A stretch of 64,000 nucleotides of DNA from Terriglobia bacterium (GCA_020072585.1 JAIQGL010000018.1:1-64000), one strand, 5' to 3'; numbered from the stretch's first letter, positions 47,203-56,577 are shown. Translations and numbers: made by a program. The notes: generated from the sequence alone by a model not told the origin.

Positions 47203-47601
47203 ATGGGAAATGTAGAAGCCTATTTCAAGGGGCTGGCCGACATTAGCCGCCTTCGAATCATGAATCTGCTGCTTACGGGAGAGCTGTGCGGTTGTGACAT
47301 CCAGTATGTGCTTGGCGTAACGCAATCCAATGTCTCACGCCACCTCACGTATTTGAAAAGGTCCGGCTTGGTCTTGGACCGCCGAGATGGGTACAGGATC
47401 TATTACCACCTCGCAGAAGACAACCAACCGGAATACAAAGCTCTCGTCTCATATCTTAAGGTTGCATTGAAGGACAAACTCTTTTTGGCCGACACAAAGA
47501 AGCTCAAACAGGCCATCAGGAACGGTGCTTGCAGCATGAGCGCATTGAAGCCTGTCATGGTTTCCGCACAATCCATACTGCAAACGCGCATGAGGAGATA
47601 A
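47203..47601 (+). CDS. arsR: ArsR family arsenic-responsive repressor
   Basis: 132 residues, winged helix. ELCGCDIQ carries Cys29 and Cys31, the metalloid-sensing pair (ELCVCDL in typical ArsR). Recognition helix [20 protein letters not shown] third Cys (residue 107) may complete the As(III) site. Located between the operator and acr3. Confidence 0.93.
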   Translation: MGNVEAYFKGLADISRLRIMNLLLTGELCGCDIQYVLGVTQSNVSRHLTYLKRSGLVLDRRDGYRIYYHLAEDNQPEYKALVSYLKVALKDKLFLADTKKLKQAIRNGACSMSALKPVMVSAQSILQTRMRR

Positions 47602-47608
47602 AGGGCAG

Positions 47609-48739
47609 ATGAGTGCTGAGGTAAGCCACGCCAGCAGTTCTGATCTCTGTACGCCGGGAAGACGCCGGCGTCTCGCGTTCCTTGACCGTTATCTCACGTT
47701 GTGGATTTTTCTGGCAATGGTCCTGGGAGTCGGGCTCGGGCACTTTCTCCCTGGCGCCACATCTTTCATTGGGCGGTTCCAGAGCGGCACCACGAACATT
47801 CCCATTGCGTTAGGTTTGATTCTGATGATGTATCCGCCGCTCGCCAAAGTGCAGTATGAACGGCTGGGAGAGGTCTTTCGCAATCGCAGGGTCCTGGGTT
47901 TATCGCTATTGCAAAACTGGGTCATCGGGCCAATCCTGATGTCCCTGCTGGCGGTCACATTTCTGCGTGGCTATCCCGAGTACATGACAGGCCTGATACT
48001 CATTGGTCTGGCGCGCTGCATTGCCATGGTCATTGTCTGGAACGAATTAGCTAAAGGCAATTCCGACTACGCCGCCGGTCTTGTGGCCTTCAACAGCGTT
48101 TTCCAGGTCCTTTTCTATAGCGTGTATGCATGGCTGTTCATCACTGTTCTTCCCCCGATGATCGGTTTGAAGGGGAGCGTCGTTGCTGTCAGCATCAGAC
48201 AAATTGCTGAGAGCGTTTTCATCTATCTTGGGATTCCTTTTCTTGCCGGTATGCTGACCCGCATGGTCCTGGTGCGGGCGAAAGGCCGGGACTGGTACGC
48301 AACTCGTTTCATTCCCTTGATAAGTCCGCTGACGCTGACAGCACTGCTATTCACGATTGTCGTTATGTTCAGCCTCAAGGGAAATCTCATCATAAAGTTG
48401 CCGTTTGACGTGGTGCGAATCGCGATTCCTCTGCTGATTTACTTTGTCGTCATGTTTCTGGTGAGCTTTTGGATGGGCCGGAAAGTAGGAGCTGATTACA
48501 GCAAAACCACCACCCTTGCATTCACGGCTGCCAGCAACAACTTTGAACTAGCCATCGCCGTTGCTGTCGCAGTTTTTGGAGTGAACTCAGGCGTTGCTTT
48601 TGCCGCTGTCATCGGACCTCTCGTCGAGGTCCCAGTCATGATTGGCCTTGTGAATGTGGCCTTTTGGTTTCAGCGTCGTTATTTTGCAGCGGAATTGGGG
48701 AGGGTCGCGACTCCGTTTCCAGAATTGGGAGTCAAATAA
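47609..48739 (+). CDS. acr3: Arsenite efflux transporter of the ACR3 family
   Basis: 376 residues, ten membrane helices. The conserved Cys137 in [18 protein letters not shown] and the [15 protein letters not shown] and [12 protein letters not shown] signatures define ACR3. It exports As(OH)3. Seven bases after arsR, so the two are cotranscribed. Confidence 0.95.
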   Translation: MSAEVSHASSSDLCTPGRRRRLAFLDRYLTLWIFLAMVLGVGLGHFLPGATSFIGRFQSGTTNIPIALGLILMMYPPLAKVQYERLGEVFRNRRVLGLSLLQNWVIGPILMSLLAVTFLRGYPEYMTGLILIGLARCIAMVIVWNELAKGNSDYAAGLVAFNSVFQVLFYSVYAWLFITVLPPMIGLKGSVVAVSIRQIAESVFIYLGIPFLAGMLTRMVLVRAKGRDWYATRFIPLISPLTLTALLFTIVVMFSLKGNLIIKLPFDVVRIAIPLLIYFVVMFLVSFWMGRKVGADYSKTTTLAFTAASNNFELAIAVAVAVFGVNSGVAFAAVIGPLVEVPVMIGLVNVAFWFQRRYFAAELGRVATPFPELGVK

Positions 48740-48767
48740 ATTGCTCCCACTTTTTTCCTCCACATTT

Positions 48768-48972
48768 CAGATCTGAATTTTAGGTAGTGGTACAGGTTGA
48801 AAACAGTGGCGGAAAATCAACCACGCCACCACTGGCTCGTCATCCCGACGTCCGTTAAGCGAGCACGTGTTTTCTTCAGCGTGCGAGTAGGACGGAGGGA
48901 CCTTGTGTTTGCTTGCTCATGACGGTTTGATAAGGGAAGAGACAAACTGCACTACTACCCAGATCTGAATTT
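48768..48972. mobile_element. MITE-like element flanked by a 13-bp direct repeat (candidate)
   Basis: CAGATCTGAATTT occurs at 48768-48780 and 48960-48972. The 179 bases between begin with TAGGTAGTGG and end with CACTACTACC, an imperfect terminal inverted repeat. The inside contains partial palindromes and the phrase GTCATCCCGACG...AGGACGGAGGGACC, reminiscent of a common acidobacterial intergenic repeat. Non-coding. A single copy in the window cannot prove mobility. Confidence 0.4.
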
Positions 48973-48974
48973 CG

Positions 48975-49003
48975 TTGACTTCCAAAGCCCTTTCGCTTAT
49001 GAT
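48975..49003 (+). promoter_or_regulatory. Sigma-70-type promoter of a candidate ncRNA
   Basis: TTGACT (48975-48980), 17 bases, TATGAT (48998-49003): five of six in both hexamers at ideal spacing. The start would be near 49010. No coding frame begins for 300 bases. Confidence 0.7.
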
Positions 49004-49009
49004 TCGTAG

Positions 49010-49309
49010 TAGTTTTGACCGAGAGCGGCGTCGGTGGGGAAACCCTAAAAGGCCTGCAACCCTACGGACTGTGGGCCCTCGTTCCGCTCCCAGCTACCGT
49101 GGCCCCGCTGATACAGAGACTCAAATCTCTGGTGGTACCTGCGGCTTGGGGCCAGAAGTGTGTAAAACCAGCCATTAGCCCTTAGCAACTAGCCTTTAGC
49201 CAAAAGACCACAAAGCTTTCATGATCGAAGGAAACGCAGGCGAGTGCGCCTGCGCTATACAGCTACACAAAATTTCAAATCAAGAGCCACCCATGCGGTG
49301 GCTTTTTTT
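49010..49309 (+). ncRNA. Candidate structured non-coding RNA
   Basis: Between a strong promoter and a strong terminator. GUUUUG (49012) pairs with UAAAAC (49163) and encloses several hairpins: ACCGA/UCGGU (49018-49035), GGG-GAAA-CCC (49036-49045), and a long arm UGGCCCC/GGGGCCA (49100-49106 with 49148-49154) capped by CAGAGA-CUCAAA-UCUCUG (49114-49131). This fits an abundant small RNA. Size and a CCUGCGGC phrase recall 6S RNA, but the 6S open bubble could not be established. An Acidobacteria-specific RNA class is another option. The 3' part (49170-49280) looks less structured. Confidence 0.5.
49285..49309 (+). terminator. Intrinsic terminator before the homing-endonuclease-repeat gene
   Basis: Stem AGCCACC (49285-49291) with GGTGGCT (49297-49303), loop CATGC, seven T. 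It ends 14 bases before the next ATG, an unusual place for a terminator unless it closes the upstream ncRNA or acts as an attenuator. Confidence 0.8.
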
Positions 49310-49323
49310 ATTGGAGCAAGAAC

Positions 49324-50109
49324 ATGACAAAAAAGGAAATGATGGCGGCAATCAGGGAATGCGCCAGGAAGCTCGGGCACACACCCAACATGAGCGAATT
49401 GGCGAGAATCACCGGTGTGAGACGTCGCGCAATCCAAAGGCATTTTGGCAAATACATCTGGGCCTTGCATGAGTGCCATCTGGAGAAAACTGGCCCGGGC
49501 CGGAAAGTGGACCTGGAAGATCTGCTTCGCGACTGGGCCAGGGTCGCAAGAAAGCTGAAGAGGCTTCCCAGCGTCACGGAATACCGGCATTTCGGCAAGC
49601 ACAGCGAGACATCCCTGCGGGTCCGCTACAGAAGTTGGAAACAGGTGGCGCAAAGCTTTAAAGAATATGCGGGAGAACACGGCTGGGCGGAGAAGTGGCG
49701 GGACGTGCTGACAATGATCGCAGCGCAGGAAGAGAAACTGGGCCAGGCGCAAGCGTGGGCGGACGGCCCCAGACTGTTGCCGGACAGGCCTGTGTACGGG
49801 CCGGTGATGCATGCATGCCCGATGGCCCATGGGCCTGTCAACGAGATGGGAGTAATTTACCTGTTTGGCGCGATGGCGGAGAAACTGGGCTTTGTGGTGA
49901 TTCGCATACACTCGGCTTTCCCCGATTGCGAGGCTTTGCGGCGGATAGACGAGCACACATGGCAGTGGGTGCGGATTGAATTTGAATACGAAAGCCGCAA
50001 TTTCTGCAAACACGGCCACAAGGTGAGTGAATGCGACTTGATCGTGTGCTGGAAGCATAATTGGCCGGAGTGTCCGCTGGAAGTGGTGGAGTTGAGCAGA
50101 GCCATGTGA
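49324..50109 (+). CDS. Homing-endonuclease-associated-repeat protein with nuclease-like C-terminus
   Basis: 261 residues. Two homing-endonuclease-associated repeats span about 5-52 and 62-115 (IRECARKLGHTPNMSELAR and ARVARKLKRLPSVTEYRHFG); these bind DNA by HTH-like helices. The C-terminal 75 residues (WQWVRIEFEYESRNF, HGHKVSECDLIVCWKHNW, CPLEVVELSR) resemble a restriction-endonuclease-like (PD-D/ExK) core: Glu219-Glu223, Asp238, Glu253/256 could be catalytic, though a final Lys is missing. It follows the candidate ncRNA and terminator. Probably a stand-alone DNA-binding or nicking protein; function not known. Confidence 0.75.
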   Translation: MTKKEMMAAIRECARKLGHTPNMSELARITGVRRRAIQRHFGKYIWALHECHLEKTGPGRKVDLEDLLRDWARVARKLKRLPSVTEYRHFGKHSETSLRVRYRSWKQVAQSFKEYAGEHGWAEKWRDVLTMIAAQEEKLGQAQAWADGPRLLPDRPVYGPVMHACPMAHGPVNEMGVIYLFGAMAEKLGFVVIRIHSAFPDCEALRRIDEHTWQWVRIEFEYESRNFCKHGHKVSECDLIVCWKHNWPECPLEVVELSRAM

Positions 50110-50232
50110 ATTGTAAAATCGTCGGAAATTGAAAACCGAAAAGCTCTAACACAAAGGGCACAAAGGAACACAGAGTGAGCAGAGAAGAATGTCACCAAAT
50201 GAACGGATAGGAAGTTTCACTACTGCTGAGAC
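50110..50232. repeat. Dispersed repeat remnant
   Basis: CTCTAACACAAAGGGCACAAA and GGAACACAGAG near 50146-50176 belong to the same repeat style as the motifs at 37231-37344. No gene. Confidence 0.4.
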
Positions 50233-50262
50233 AAAACTCTGGGGTCTCCTTAAGAGACCCCA
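50233..50262 (-). terminator. Terminator of the TonB receptor / propeller operon
   Basis: Stem TGGGGTCTC (50240-50248) with GAGACCCCA (50254-50262). On the minus strand it is followed by GAGTTTTG. It lies 26 bases after the stop of the gene at 50288. Confidence 0.6.
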
Positions 50263-50287
50263 AATTCTTTCCTGACAGCAATCCTGG

Positions 50288-51694
50288 TTATTGATCGTTG
50301 TCTTTGTCTTTGTCCTTGTCCTTGCCGCGATCATCGTCGTCGTCATCACCATCACGACGGCGCGGTTCGTCATCTCCGTTGCTGATGGCTATGATTCTTT
50401 GCGCGCTGTGCAGACGTACGCTGCCGATGCCGCGCGTGTCGCCCCGGTCGTCATTCGGCCTGGGTGTGTGATATCCGGTAAAGGTCATCACGCCGTCATG
50501 GTCTCCCATCTTCACAAATGACGGGCCATAGATTCGGCCGTTAAACCATCCCAGAGAATCGCCAACCACAGGCCGTGTCGCCGGAATGGTCACCGGTGAG
50601 CCGTTGAAAGTCACGGTCAACGGAATGGTGGACGCAATGGGGTTCTGGATTCCATTGATGATCTTCCAGTTCCGCAGATCGGTTGATTCCGCATATCCCA
50701 GGAAATGGAAAGCGTCAGAGTCTCCATCCAGGCAGTTTCCGCCTGAAATGATCAGCCCCCATTTGTTTTCAAAGCGCAGCAGCGTGCCGCGTGGACCAAT
50801 GTAGCGAATCTGTGTGGGATCAACCGTTGTAATGTCGTTGAGTCCGTTGACTGGACCAAGATCGGTGAAGTTGATTCCATCTTCGGTTGAGGCCATGCGC
50901 GGGATGGAAATGTCATGGCTGGGACCGGGCTCGTTGAAGACCGAGGGTTGTCCGCATTGCTGCGCTACAGGTAAAGCGGTGGCGCCAGTCCTGTCACCGT
51001 TCAGAATTTTCTGCACGTACAGGATTGTCTTGGGTGAAGATCCCGGCACTTCCGCAATGATGCCGTCCGGGTTCAGCAGCCCGACCGTTCGTGGCGCCGC
51101 AAAGTCCACCGTTGCCGACACGCCGTTGAGGGGTGCTCCGGGTTGCGGGAACAGTTCGTGGACGACCAGGCCGCTTACATCCACCTGGCCGGCTCGGCGA
51201 TCAAGATTATAGAGAAAACGACGACCGTTGACCGTCATTGCGTACGGATGGCCCAATCCCGCTTCACTGGCCAAATCAACATTATCGCTGGCTGGACAGA
51301 TTCCCTTGTTCAGCTCCAGCACTTCCTGGTTGAACTGCCAGGTCTGGCCGAAATCCGTGGACGTGGCCGCAACAATCGCCTCATTGCTGTTGCGCGGACG
51401 ATAGTCAAAAAATCCATGCATCGTGTTCCCGGAGTTGGTAACAAATGCAAAGTAGTAGGGTGACATCCGTTCCGTGCCCGGGTTGGGTTGAGGAACGCCG
51501 TTAATGCAATATCCAGCGGATGGGGCCGCGTTACTCGCTCCCCTTTGCTGTAGGGTCCAGGGCCCCCCGGTTATATGGCCCTGTTGAGGAAGGCTCCCGG
51601 CGGTCCAAACGTTTCCAGGCTGCGCTGAAACCGGGCGGACCAAAAGAACCATCATGGCAATCAAAACTGCAAGCGATACTCTTTGTTTCTTCAC
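50288..51694 (-). CDS. Secreted propeller-like protein with Asp-rich tail
   Basis: 468 residues with a signal peptide (ending PVSAQ). An Asp-box-like motif (STDFGQTWQFN) and ESTDLRNWKIING suggest a sialidase/GH43-type five- or six-bladed beta-propeller (sugar-binding or hydrolytic; catalytic residues not identified). The C-terminus is extremely acidic and basic by turns (DGDDDDDDRGKDKDKDKDNDQ quoted only to show low complexity), possibly binding cations. It follows the TonB receptor by 114 bases in the same direction, consistent with a receptor-plus-surface-protein pair for a polymer. Confidence 0.7.
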   Translation of the reverse strand: MKKQRVSLAVLIAMMVLLVRPVSAQPGNVWTAGSLPQQGHITGGPWTLQQRGASNAAPSAGYCINGVPQPNPGTERMSPYYFAFVTNSGNTMHGFFDYRPRNSNEAIVAATSTDFGQTWQFNQEVLELNKGICPASDNVDLASEAGLGHPYAMTVNGRRFLYNLDRRAGQVDVSGLVVHELFPQPGAPLNGVSATVDFAAPRTVGLLNPDGIIAEVPGSSPKTILYVQKILNGDRTGATALPVAQQCGQPSVFNEPGPSHDISIPRMASTEDGINFTDLGPVNGLNDITTVDPTQIRYIGPRGTLLRFENKWGLIISGGNCLDGDSDAFHFLGYAESTDLRNWKIINGIQNPIASTIPLTVTFNGSPVTIPATRPVVGDSLGWFNGRIYGPSFVKMGDHDGVMTFTGYHTPRPNDDRGDTRGIGSVRLHSAQRIIAISNGDDEPRRRDGDDDDDDRGKDKDKDKDNDQ

Positions 51695-51808
51695 AAATAT
51701 CTCCTTGCCGGCGGCACGTACGGTGCCGAGGGCGATCTCTGACCTATCGGAAGACGGAACAACACTTTCTGCCTCTTCATCCGTTGGGGGAGATGCTCTT
51801 GAGAAAGT

Positions 51809-54691
51809 TTAGAAACTGAATCGTGCTCCCATCTGTACCTGCCTGGGGCCGCCAAACCGCGTGGTGAACGGCGCAAACAGGGCTTGACCGGCTGTTGGAT
51901 TGGGAGTGGCCGGGGTCCCGAACAAACTGACCGCATCGGGCCCGTAGCCTTTGTTGGTGTTGTGGGTAATGTTGAAGAACTCCGCGAATGTTTCCACTTT
52001 GGACCTTTCGCCGAGACGGAATGATTTCAGTACGCGCATGTCCAGATCAGAGAAGGGAGTGCCCCGCATGCTGTTGCGTCCGGCGACTTTTCCGTTGACG
52101 ACGATGCGATCGTTGTCGTCGTTGCCGTCATTCTGCGTGTCGAATCCAATGAGCGGAGTGAACGGCGCGGCGGAACGGTTCAGAGTGATTGCGCTGATGG
52201 TGAAGCCGTGCGGCAGATCCAGAATGCCGCTCAGACGCAAGTTGTGCCTGATGTCGTTCTTGGAAGGACCGGCGTCCAGTTCGGGCAACAACGGGTCCAG
52301 CGCTCCTTCACGGTTGAAAACACGTTCACCAGACTCGTTGTCGCGGTTCCACGCCAGCGTGTAGCCGGCCTGGAACTGCAAATGGTGGCTCATGCGCTTG
52401 TTGACGGCAAAATCAAATCCGTCATAACGGGAGTGCGCTTCTGATTCATTAATCGACAATGGCCCGATGGACGGGAATGGACGTACCGTGGGGAAAATCG
52501 GCATGCCCGTCGGGTCAAACGTTGCCGGAAAAAGGTTCTTGTCCAACCGGCGTTGCAGGCTCCAGGTCGAGTTGCGGGTATATCCGCCGGAGAGCGACCA
52601 GGAATCACCCAGCGCGGTTTCCACGCTGGCGCTGGCCTGGAAAGAGCGCGGATTCTCAAAACTGGGCGAGAAGCCAACCACCTTCGCCGGGGCCGGCTTC
52701 ACGCCCGCCGGGATCGCGGTCAACGTGTTCGGAAATTGGACGAAGTTCAAAACATTCTTATCGAATTTGCTGTCGAGAACCGCTGTCGTCAAGCCGTTGT
52801 CCGTGAACATGCGCTGGAACAGATTGGCCGGCGTGCGCGCGTCGTAGAGGCCGGCGGAGGCGCGAATCACGGTCGTACCGTGTCCTTTGGGGTCCCATGC
52901 CAGGCCGAGCCTCGGCTGATACATCGCCAGGTCGTTGGGAATCCGTTGTGTTTGAGAGACGGCGGGGTTTGGATTCGGTGGCTGCGGGTTCCACTGTCCG
53001 TCCCAGCGAAATCCTGCATTGATCATCAGGTTCCTGGCAAGCGCGAATTTGTCTTGCACGAACACTCCAAATTCGTGCTGCGTGGCGTCATAAATCAGGG
53101 AATTAGGATCGCCGTTGGTCGGCAGTGTCCCACGATACCGCGCGATCTTGCCGGCATTGAAATCGGCCAAAGACTTGAAATCATACCGTCCGGCCATGAA
53201 CGTTTCACGCTGCTCACGGGATGGAGTAATGTTGCCGTCCACTCCAAAGCGGATGGAGTGGCGCCCCTTTGTCATGCTGACGTTGTCGGTCCCCTCGTAT
53301 CGCCGGTTATCGAACATGCGCGGATGCGTGACCTCGGTACCAATCGTGCCTACACCTGTGATCACCACCATTGCAGACTGGGTGTTGGGCGTTTCGAACC
53401 TGTTGTCTGTGGCAAACTGCCCGCGCAATTCATTCAGCAACGAAGAACTGAATGCGGAAACCAAACTCCCCTTGACCGCGACACTTGATCCCTGGCGGTC
53501 AAAGTTCGTCGCCTCAGAGATATCGTTGGTGCGCGGTGAAAGAGCGAAATTCTTTGCGTCCAGATTGGCGTACAGGAAATCCACATTCAGTATGTGCTTG
53601 GAAGTGAGTGACTGGTCGAACCGGGCAAAAGCAGAGGTCACGTTGTTCGTGCCCTCTTTCTCTCCCTGCAACGAGGCCAGGCTGGCAGGCAGCGTAACGC
53701 CAACCGGCTGCGGCTGGAACTGTACAACAAAAGGCAGGTTCAGGAAGTTCTGCTCGGCCGCCACAAAGAAGAACGTGCGGTCTTTCTTGATCGGCCCGCC
53801 CACCGCCCCGCCGAACTGGTGTTGCATGTTCACGGCTGGGTTGCCGAAGGCGTCCGGCGAAGTGAACTCTGCATTGCGGTTGGTGTAGAAGCCTTCTCCG
53901 TGCCAATCATTGGTTCCGGACTTGGTCACCGCGTTGACGAAGCCTGCGTTCGTCCGGCCGACTTCCGCATCAAGACCGCTGCGGACCACCTGGAACTCCC
54001 GCACTGCGGCCAGGGGGAAGAAAAATACTGGATCATTGCCGCCACGCTGGTTGCCTTGCAGCGGATCATTGAAGTCCGCGCCATCCAGCGCCACGTAGGA
54101 ATTGATCGAGCGCTGTCCGGAGATCACCAGACCATTGCGGTCCGACTCCTGATAGATGTCCGGGGTCAATTGCACAAAGTCCGGAAATGACCGGCCGCGG
54201 ATCGGCGCCGTAGCGATCGACCGCAGATAGACACTGGAGGAGCTGGAAACATCGTGCGTGTCAATCGGGCTGTCCGTATTCATCACCATGGTTTGCGTCT
54301 GGACCGTTGTTTCTGTCCCGCCTGCATCCTGGTTCGCGGACTTCAGCTCCAGGGTCATGGTGTGGGTCCGCCCCACCGTGACAATGGCTTCTACTTCATC
54401 AGTCTTGAAGTCGCCTTGGGCGGCTTGTACAAAGTAGCGGCCTACAGGGAGCGCTTGCGCATCAAATTGGCCGCGGCTATCGCTATGCAATTCACGCAGG
54501 TAGCCGGTCTCCGCGTTGCGCACCGTTACCGCGGCGCTCGCGGCCGGCTTGCCGTCAGGCGTGCTGATCTCACCGCGCAGTGCGCCTGCGCCAGCATCTG
54601 ATTGTGCAAACGTGAACTGGGCAAGCAGACACATCAGCATAAGCGCAAGCCCACTCAATACTCTTTGGCGACGAAGTAAACTTTCGAGCAT
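51809..54691 (-). CDS. TonB-dependent receptor, Oar-like, with carboxypeptidase-regulatory N-terminus
   Basis: 960 residues. Signal peptide (ending FTFAQ), CarboxypepD_reg-like domain about 35-115 (LRGEISTPDGKPAASAAVTV), plug domain (FPDFVQLTPDIYQES, AVREFQVVRSGLDAEVGRT) and a 22-strand barrel ending in the outer-membrane Phe (QVQMGARFSF). The Oar family is expanded in Acidobacteria and imports large substrates, often glycans. The first gene of its operon. Confidence 0.92.
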   Translation of the reverse strand: MLESLLRRQRVLSGLALMLMCLLAQFTFAQSDAGAGALRGEISTPDGKPAASAAVTVRNAETGYLRELHSDSRGQFDAQALPVGRYFVQAAQGDFKTDEVEAIVTVGRTHTMTLELKSANQDAGGTETTVQTQTMVMNTDSPIDTHDVSSSSSVYLRSIATAPIRGRSFPDFVQLTPDIYQESDRNGLVISGQRSINSYVALDGADFNDPLQGNQRGGNDPVFFFPLAAVREFQVVRSGLDAEVGRTNAGFVNAVTKSGTNDWHGEGFYTNRNAEFTSPDAFGNPAVNMQHQFGGAVGGPIKKDRTFFFVAAEQNFLNLPFVVQFQPQPVGVTLPASLASLQGEKEGTNNVTSAFARFDQSLTSKHILNVDFLYANLDAKNFALSPRTNDISEATNFDRQGSSVAVKGSLVSAFSSSLLNELRGQFATDNRFETPNTQSAMVVITGVGTIGTEVTHPRMFDNRRYEGTDNVSMTKGRHSIRFGVDGNITPSREQRETFMAGRYDFKSLADFNAGKIARYRGTLPTNGDPNSLIYDATQHEFGVFVQDKFALARNLMINAGFRWDGQWNPQPPNPNPAVSQTQRIPNDLAMYQPRLGLAWDPKGHGTTVIRASAGLYDARTPANLFQRMFTDNGLTTAVLDSKFDKNVLNFVQFPNTLTAIPAGVKPAPAKVVGFSPSFENPRSFQASASVETALGDSWSLSGGYTRNSTWSLQRRLDKNLFPATFDPTGMPIFPTVRPFPSIGPLSINESEAHSRYDGFDFAVNKRMSHHLQFQAGYTLAWNRDNESGERVFNREGALDPLLPELDAGPSKNDIRHNLRLSGILDLPHGFTISAITLNRSAAPFTPLIGFDTQNDGNDDNDRIVVNGKVAGRNSMRGTPFSDLDMRVLKSFRLGERSKVETFAEFFNITHNTNKGYGPDAVSLFGTPATPNPTAGQALFAPFTTRFGGPRQVQMGARFSF

Positions 54692-55191
54692 TTCTTCTCT
54701 TCCTCTTCAACTTTCGTGTTGTGCACATTCGATCGTCGGGGGTGGTCGGCCGAAGCACTTACAGTGATTTGTTCTGGCGGGGCTGATTATCAGGGTTTCG
54801 CGTTTTGCGGGGGTAGTTACGGGGGTCGTATTACTATCGCAATAGCTCTAGATGATTTCTATTTATTTTCCTATTTTGGGAATGCGAATTGACAGAGGGG
54901 CCGCAAAAGCTTTCGCTTGAGGTGAATGGTTTCATTTTGGGCTATAGTTTGTTAGGTAAGTTCCAATATGGAACGCCTATCGCTTGCCTTCACACCGTGG
55001 TAATGTGCCAGACAATATAATTACAAAAGGCCAATACTTTATTAACTTCCGTGAGCCTTCACCGCTTTTAAGCTGGCGCATCCGCGACACATAAGAGCTA
55101 TCATCGTGCTACATAAATCCGAAATCGTGGAAATATGTTTGGACTTTTTTGCTGAAGTGCACATTTGGGATAGTAAGGGCACAGGCACAGT
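54692..55191. other. Intergenic region, 500 bases
   Basis: The promoter of the TonB receptor gene and of the TonB-domain gene should lie here. TTTATTTTCCTATTTTGGGAA (54862-54882) recurs almost unchanged as TTTATTCTCCTATTTTGGAA at 55647-55666 ahead of the second TonB-domain gene. A TTCCA-ATA-TGGAA palindrome sits at 54961. No gene recognised. Confidence 0.45.
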
Positions 55192-55572
55192 ATGATCGCC
55201 AACTCGTCACGCTCCACACTTCGTCTTTTGAGAATTACATTCTTTGCCTTGATTGGGGCTTTTTTTGGGAATACGTTGGCAATCCCGGATGCAGCCTCGC
55301 AAGCTTCACAATCGCAGGCAAGCTCACGCAAGCTCAAACTGAGCGTGCCGCCGGAATATCCAGAGCTTGCGCGCAAGATGAACATCCAGGGCGTCGCTCG
55401 CGTTCTGCTTACCGTAACTGCTGATGGTAGAGTTGTTGGCGTTAAAGAGCTCGGTGGTAACCCTGTGCTGGTAGCCGCGCTATCCCAGGCTGTAAAGAAG
55501 TGGAAGTATGAAGCCGCAGACCGCGAAAGCGAAATTGAGGTGCGGTTTGAATTCCTCCAGCAGGGTCACTAG
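55192..55572 (+). CDS. Stand-alone TonB C-terminal domain protein (tandem copy 1)
   Basis: 126 residues. An N-terminal signal or anchor helix (LLRITFFALIGAFFGNTLA) is followed directly by a TonB C-terminal fold from residue 50: SVPPEYPELARKMNIQGVAR, LLTVTADGRVVGVKELGGNP. There is no Pro-rich linker. Nearly identical in its domain to the gene at 55851. Likely periplasmic; role unknown. Confidence 0.8.
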   Translation: MIANSSRSTLRLLRITFFALIGAFFGNTLAIPDAASQASQSQASSRKLKLSVPPEYPELARKMNIQGVARVLLTVTADGRVVGVKELGGNPVLVAALSQAVKKWKYEAADRESEIEVRFEFLQQGH

Positions 55573-55850
55573 AAGACACAACTTATATCCATGAATCAAT
55601 TTCTAAATCGACTCCCCCACTGAGTAACTGCCAACGTTAACAAAAATTTATTCTCCTATTTTGGAACATCCAGGCTCCATTTACTAACAGGCAGTGACAT
55701 CGTTACTTCGGTAAGGTTAGCAACATACTTAAGTTGACATGTCGCGAAGATACACAGGCTATTATCACTTTATCCGCACCATGAAGTTGGAAAATGCAGT
55801 GGCTTACTGACATACAAGAAAGTTTGATGCAAGGATTTTAAGCACACGTT

Positions 55851-56267
55851 ATGGCCGCCAACTCGCAGCGCGATGTACGTCATCTTCTCAGTTTTACCTT
55901 CTTGGTCTTGAGCGGAATCCTGTTCTGGCATACGCTGGCAAAACCAAGTGCAGCTTTGCAAGCTTCGCAACCGCAAGGCAGCGTCCGCAAACTCAAATTG
56001 AGTCCCCCGCCGGAATATCCAGATCTCGCCCGTAAGATGAACATCCAGGGAGCGGCTCGCGTACTGCTTACCGTAACTGCTGACGGTAGAGTCGTCGGCG
56101 TCAAAGAGCTTGGTGGAAATCCGGTCCTGGTAGCTGCGCTGTCCCAGGCTGTAAAGAAGTGGAAGTATGAAGCCGCAGACCACGAAAGCGAGATCGAGGT
56201 CCGGTTTGAATTTGTTATGGGTATTGGAAACCAGCACTCAGACTCCGCGCCTCCAGTACGCCAATAA
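55851..56267 (+). CDS. Stand-alone TonB C-terminal domain protein (tandem copy 2)
   Basis: 138 residues. The TonB domain (LSPPPEYPDLARKMNIQG, DGRVVGVKELGGNPVLVAAL, SQAVKKWKYEAADHESEIEV) matches copy 1 almost residue by residue, while the signal helix and the 20-residue C-terminal extension differ. A recent duplication with the ends replaced or drifting. Confidence 0.8.
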   Translation: MAANSQRDVRHLLSFTFLVLSGILFWHTLAKPSAALQASQPQGSVRKLKLSPPPEYPDLARKMNIQGAARVLLTVTADGRVVGVKELGGNPVLVAALSQAVKKWKYEAADHESEIEVRFEFVMGIGNQHSDSAPPVRQ

Positions 56268-56577
56268 AGCCCACCTTTTAGCGGCCTGTGCTCACGCCAG
56301 GCAAGGCCGATAATTTTCTCTGCCGTGGTCCGTGGCCGCGCAAATCCTAGCGCAGCAGCTTGTCTATATCAAAGATCACTTGTCACTTCATTGACGCGCT
56401 TTCCATCGCTCCTCAGTGTGTTTCGATAACGGGGATTTCACTCCGATCCATTGCCGATCGAGCACCTGCGATCCATAACCATTCGCTCGTCTGAGCAGCC
56501 TTATTCACGTGTAGTTATTTGGGATTATTGTCCGTTCTCTTCGGTGGGGATAACCTCATCTCACACAGGAGGGCGAT
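56268..56577. other. Intergenic region before the metal-linked ABC operon
   Basis: 310 bases without a gene. It must hold the operon promoter; no clear pair of hexamers or operator was found. AGGAGG precedes the GTG start at 56578 by 6 bases. Confidence 0.4.

Noticed and set aside
55734-55765. TTGACA...TATTAT as a promoter before the second TonB-domain gene
   Set aside because: The spacing is 20 bases, too long for a confident sigma-70 promoter.
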